A stretch of DNA of 64,000 nt from Metarhizium brunneum. Its lineage: Eukaryota; Ascomycota; Sordariomycetes; Hypocreales; Clavicipitaceae. The position numbers and the translations under genes were made by a program. The notes beneath the pieces were generated by a model, which had not been told where the DNA came from, did no database searches, and worked only from the letters and a program-made list of their open reading frames with translations. Where the stretch lies: NCBI RefSeq assembly GCF_013426205.1, contig NC_089422.1, forward strand, positions 8,273,001 through 8,337,000. Direction: 5' to 3'. Positions 63,119 to 64,000 of this stretch are shown here, piece after piece (position 1 is the stretch's first letter; each line of letters begins with the position of its first letter).

Positions 63119-64000
63119 AATGTCTTGCGTTTGCCAATAGTTTTGCGACTGGGCCTGGCTGGGCTGAAGATGGCGTTTGCGTGCTTTTGCTCTCGCTTGC
63201 GTATAGCAGCGAATCCGCAGTCGTTTCCAACACTGCGGATGGTGACTGGGTTTCTTGATATGGTGGTGGCGTAGTTACAGTCGGTGATGAGCCTGGCACT
63301 TGTGTTGATGCTTGTGCTCCTTTTGATGTCGATGAGTTGCTGTTCTCTGAGCCAGATCGGGGGTTAGATTCTGCGCATCTGAATACAGAAATTACCCAAG
63401 ATCCACCGCAGAACTCGTTTGCCGAGTCTTGACAGGGTACATTACAAGAGTTCTCAGGTAATCGAACGGCATCGTCTCGGATAGACAAACCACACCAGCA
63501 TTCGAAGCCATGCTCAGTGCCAGCGAAGGAGTAGCCATTGGCTGCACAGTGGTTGATACATGTATAGTTCGGCATTGAACCTCGCAAATAATCTACAGGC
63601 TTGGATCCAACAAGCGTGCGTGAAATAGCATCTCGAAAGCATCCCAAATATGTCCAGCCGGGAACTGCGACGCAAAAGTCGTGACTGGGTGTGGGAGCTG
63701 AAGGTAGTGTTGGGCTAATGGTCTCCACTGCCTCAGTGCTTGCAGGATGCAATGGAACGCTGTAACTATCCGGGATATATGCAGTAGGATCCAAGGCGGC
63801 AGTTGAGGAGCAGAAGTATCCGTCTTTGCAGTGAAAACAAGGCCACCCTAATCCACAAGGCACAACTTGAGGGGGTGTTTCTACCGGGGGGCAAAACCAT
63901 CCATTGAGACAATCTTTGCACTGATATCCTGTCTCTGGACAAGGTCCTGACTTAGGGTTCACTCCTGGCGTCGAGACAGGCGCCGAAGCCGGACAAGGTA
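63111..64000 (-). CDS. Cys-rich WSC-domain protein, 3' part (5' end beyond right edge)
   Basis: The frame is open to the window edge with no start seen. About 296 codons are visible. Two Cys-rich modules come first, CPETGYQCKDCLNGWFC and PCGLGWPCFHCKDGYFC, followed by a Pro/Thr/Ser spacer. A WSC domain follows (GWTYLGCFRDAISRTLVGSKPVDYLR, YTCINHCAANGYSFAGTEHGFECWCG, CQDSANEFCGGSWVISVF), with the expected eight cysteines. A Ser/Thr-rich tail ends without a membrane helix or GPI signal. WSC domains bind cell-wall or other glycans, in secreted or wall-anchored proteins. The lack of a C-terminal anchor suggests secretion or an N-terminal anchor off the edge. Confidence 0.8.
   Translation of the reverse strand, partial: PCPASAPVSTPGVNPKSGPCPETGYQCKDCLNGWFCPPVETPPQVVPCGLGWPCFHCKDGYFCSSTAALDPTAYIPDSYSVPLHPASTEAVETISPTLPSAPTPSHDFCVAVPGWTYLGCFRDAISRTLVGSKPVDYLRGSMPNYTCINHCAANGYSFAGTEHGFECWCGLSIRDDAVRLPENSCNVPCQDSANEFCGGSWVISVFRCAESNPRSGSENSNSSTSKGAQASTQVPGSSPTVTTPPPYQETQSPSAVLETTADSLLYASESKSTQTPSSAQPGPVAKLLANARHSK

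Overview
The window is nuclear DNA of a filamentous ascomycete, most likely a Sordariomycete and probably from the Hypocreales. The evidence is short (about 45-120 nt) GT..AG introns with CTAAC-type branch points, compact intergenic spaces, and a fungal gene set: a Zn(II)2Cys6 regulator, Pho84, Kha1, an Ato-type acetate carrier, Ntr2, a Vps3844/DUF3844 protein and a WSC protein. The lineage is inferred from protein character; no database comparison was possible. No tRNA, rRNA, CRISPR array or intact transposon was recognised.

Layout. 0-14 kb: 5' part of a bHLH factor (-), Maf-like nucleotide pyrophosphatase (-), tandem-bromodomain Rsc4-like subunit (+), a mitochondrial membrane protein of unknown function (-) facing a Vps3844-type ER protein (+), a Zn2Cys6 regulator (+) and a Cdc25/Arc-type rhodanese (+). 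13.7-15.8 kb: SmG (-) and Ntr2 (+), two splicing genes sharing a 195-bp promoter with a TCACGTGA site. 15.9-21.5 kb: a Baeyer-Villiger-type monooxygenase (-), a serine esterase (-) and STI1 (+). 22.4-27 kb: ZIP zinc transporter (+), HHE/hemerythrin-like membrane protein (+), membrane-anchored GNAT-like protein (-). 27-35 kb: a long intergenic region with two CACGTG sites and a palindrome, PHO84 (+), KHA1 (-). 36-49 kb: a conserved-looking hypothetical gene (+), a tandem repeat, a Caj1/Djp1-type J protein (+), an 821-aa low-complexity/coiled-coil protein with three FFYA motifs (-), an MDR reductase (+) and an N-anchored cytochrome b5-domain protein (+). 49-56 kb: Nbs1/Xrs2 (-), an MCT-type MFS carrier (-) and an Ato-type acetate carrier (-). 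56-63 kb: almost gene-free. 63.1-64 kb: the 3' part of a Cys-rich WSC protein (-), running off the right edge.

Most genes are housekeeping: nucleotide sanitation, chromatin remodelling, splicing, chaperone cycle, DNA break repair, and ion, zinc, phosphate and carboxylate transport. No biosynthetic cluster backbone (PKS, NRPS, terpene synthase) is present, so the oxidoreductases and regulator do not make a clear secondary-metabolite cluster. Local pairings worth attention are SmG/Ntr2 head to head, the BVMO with the esterase, and the two monocarboxylate-type carriers side by side. Beyond genes, the window shows a strongly over-represented intergenic 9-mer (TACGGAGTA), a degenerate repeat family at 38.3 and 44.9 kb bracketing two genes, and several in-frame introns without stops that make gene starts or isoforms ambiguous.
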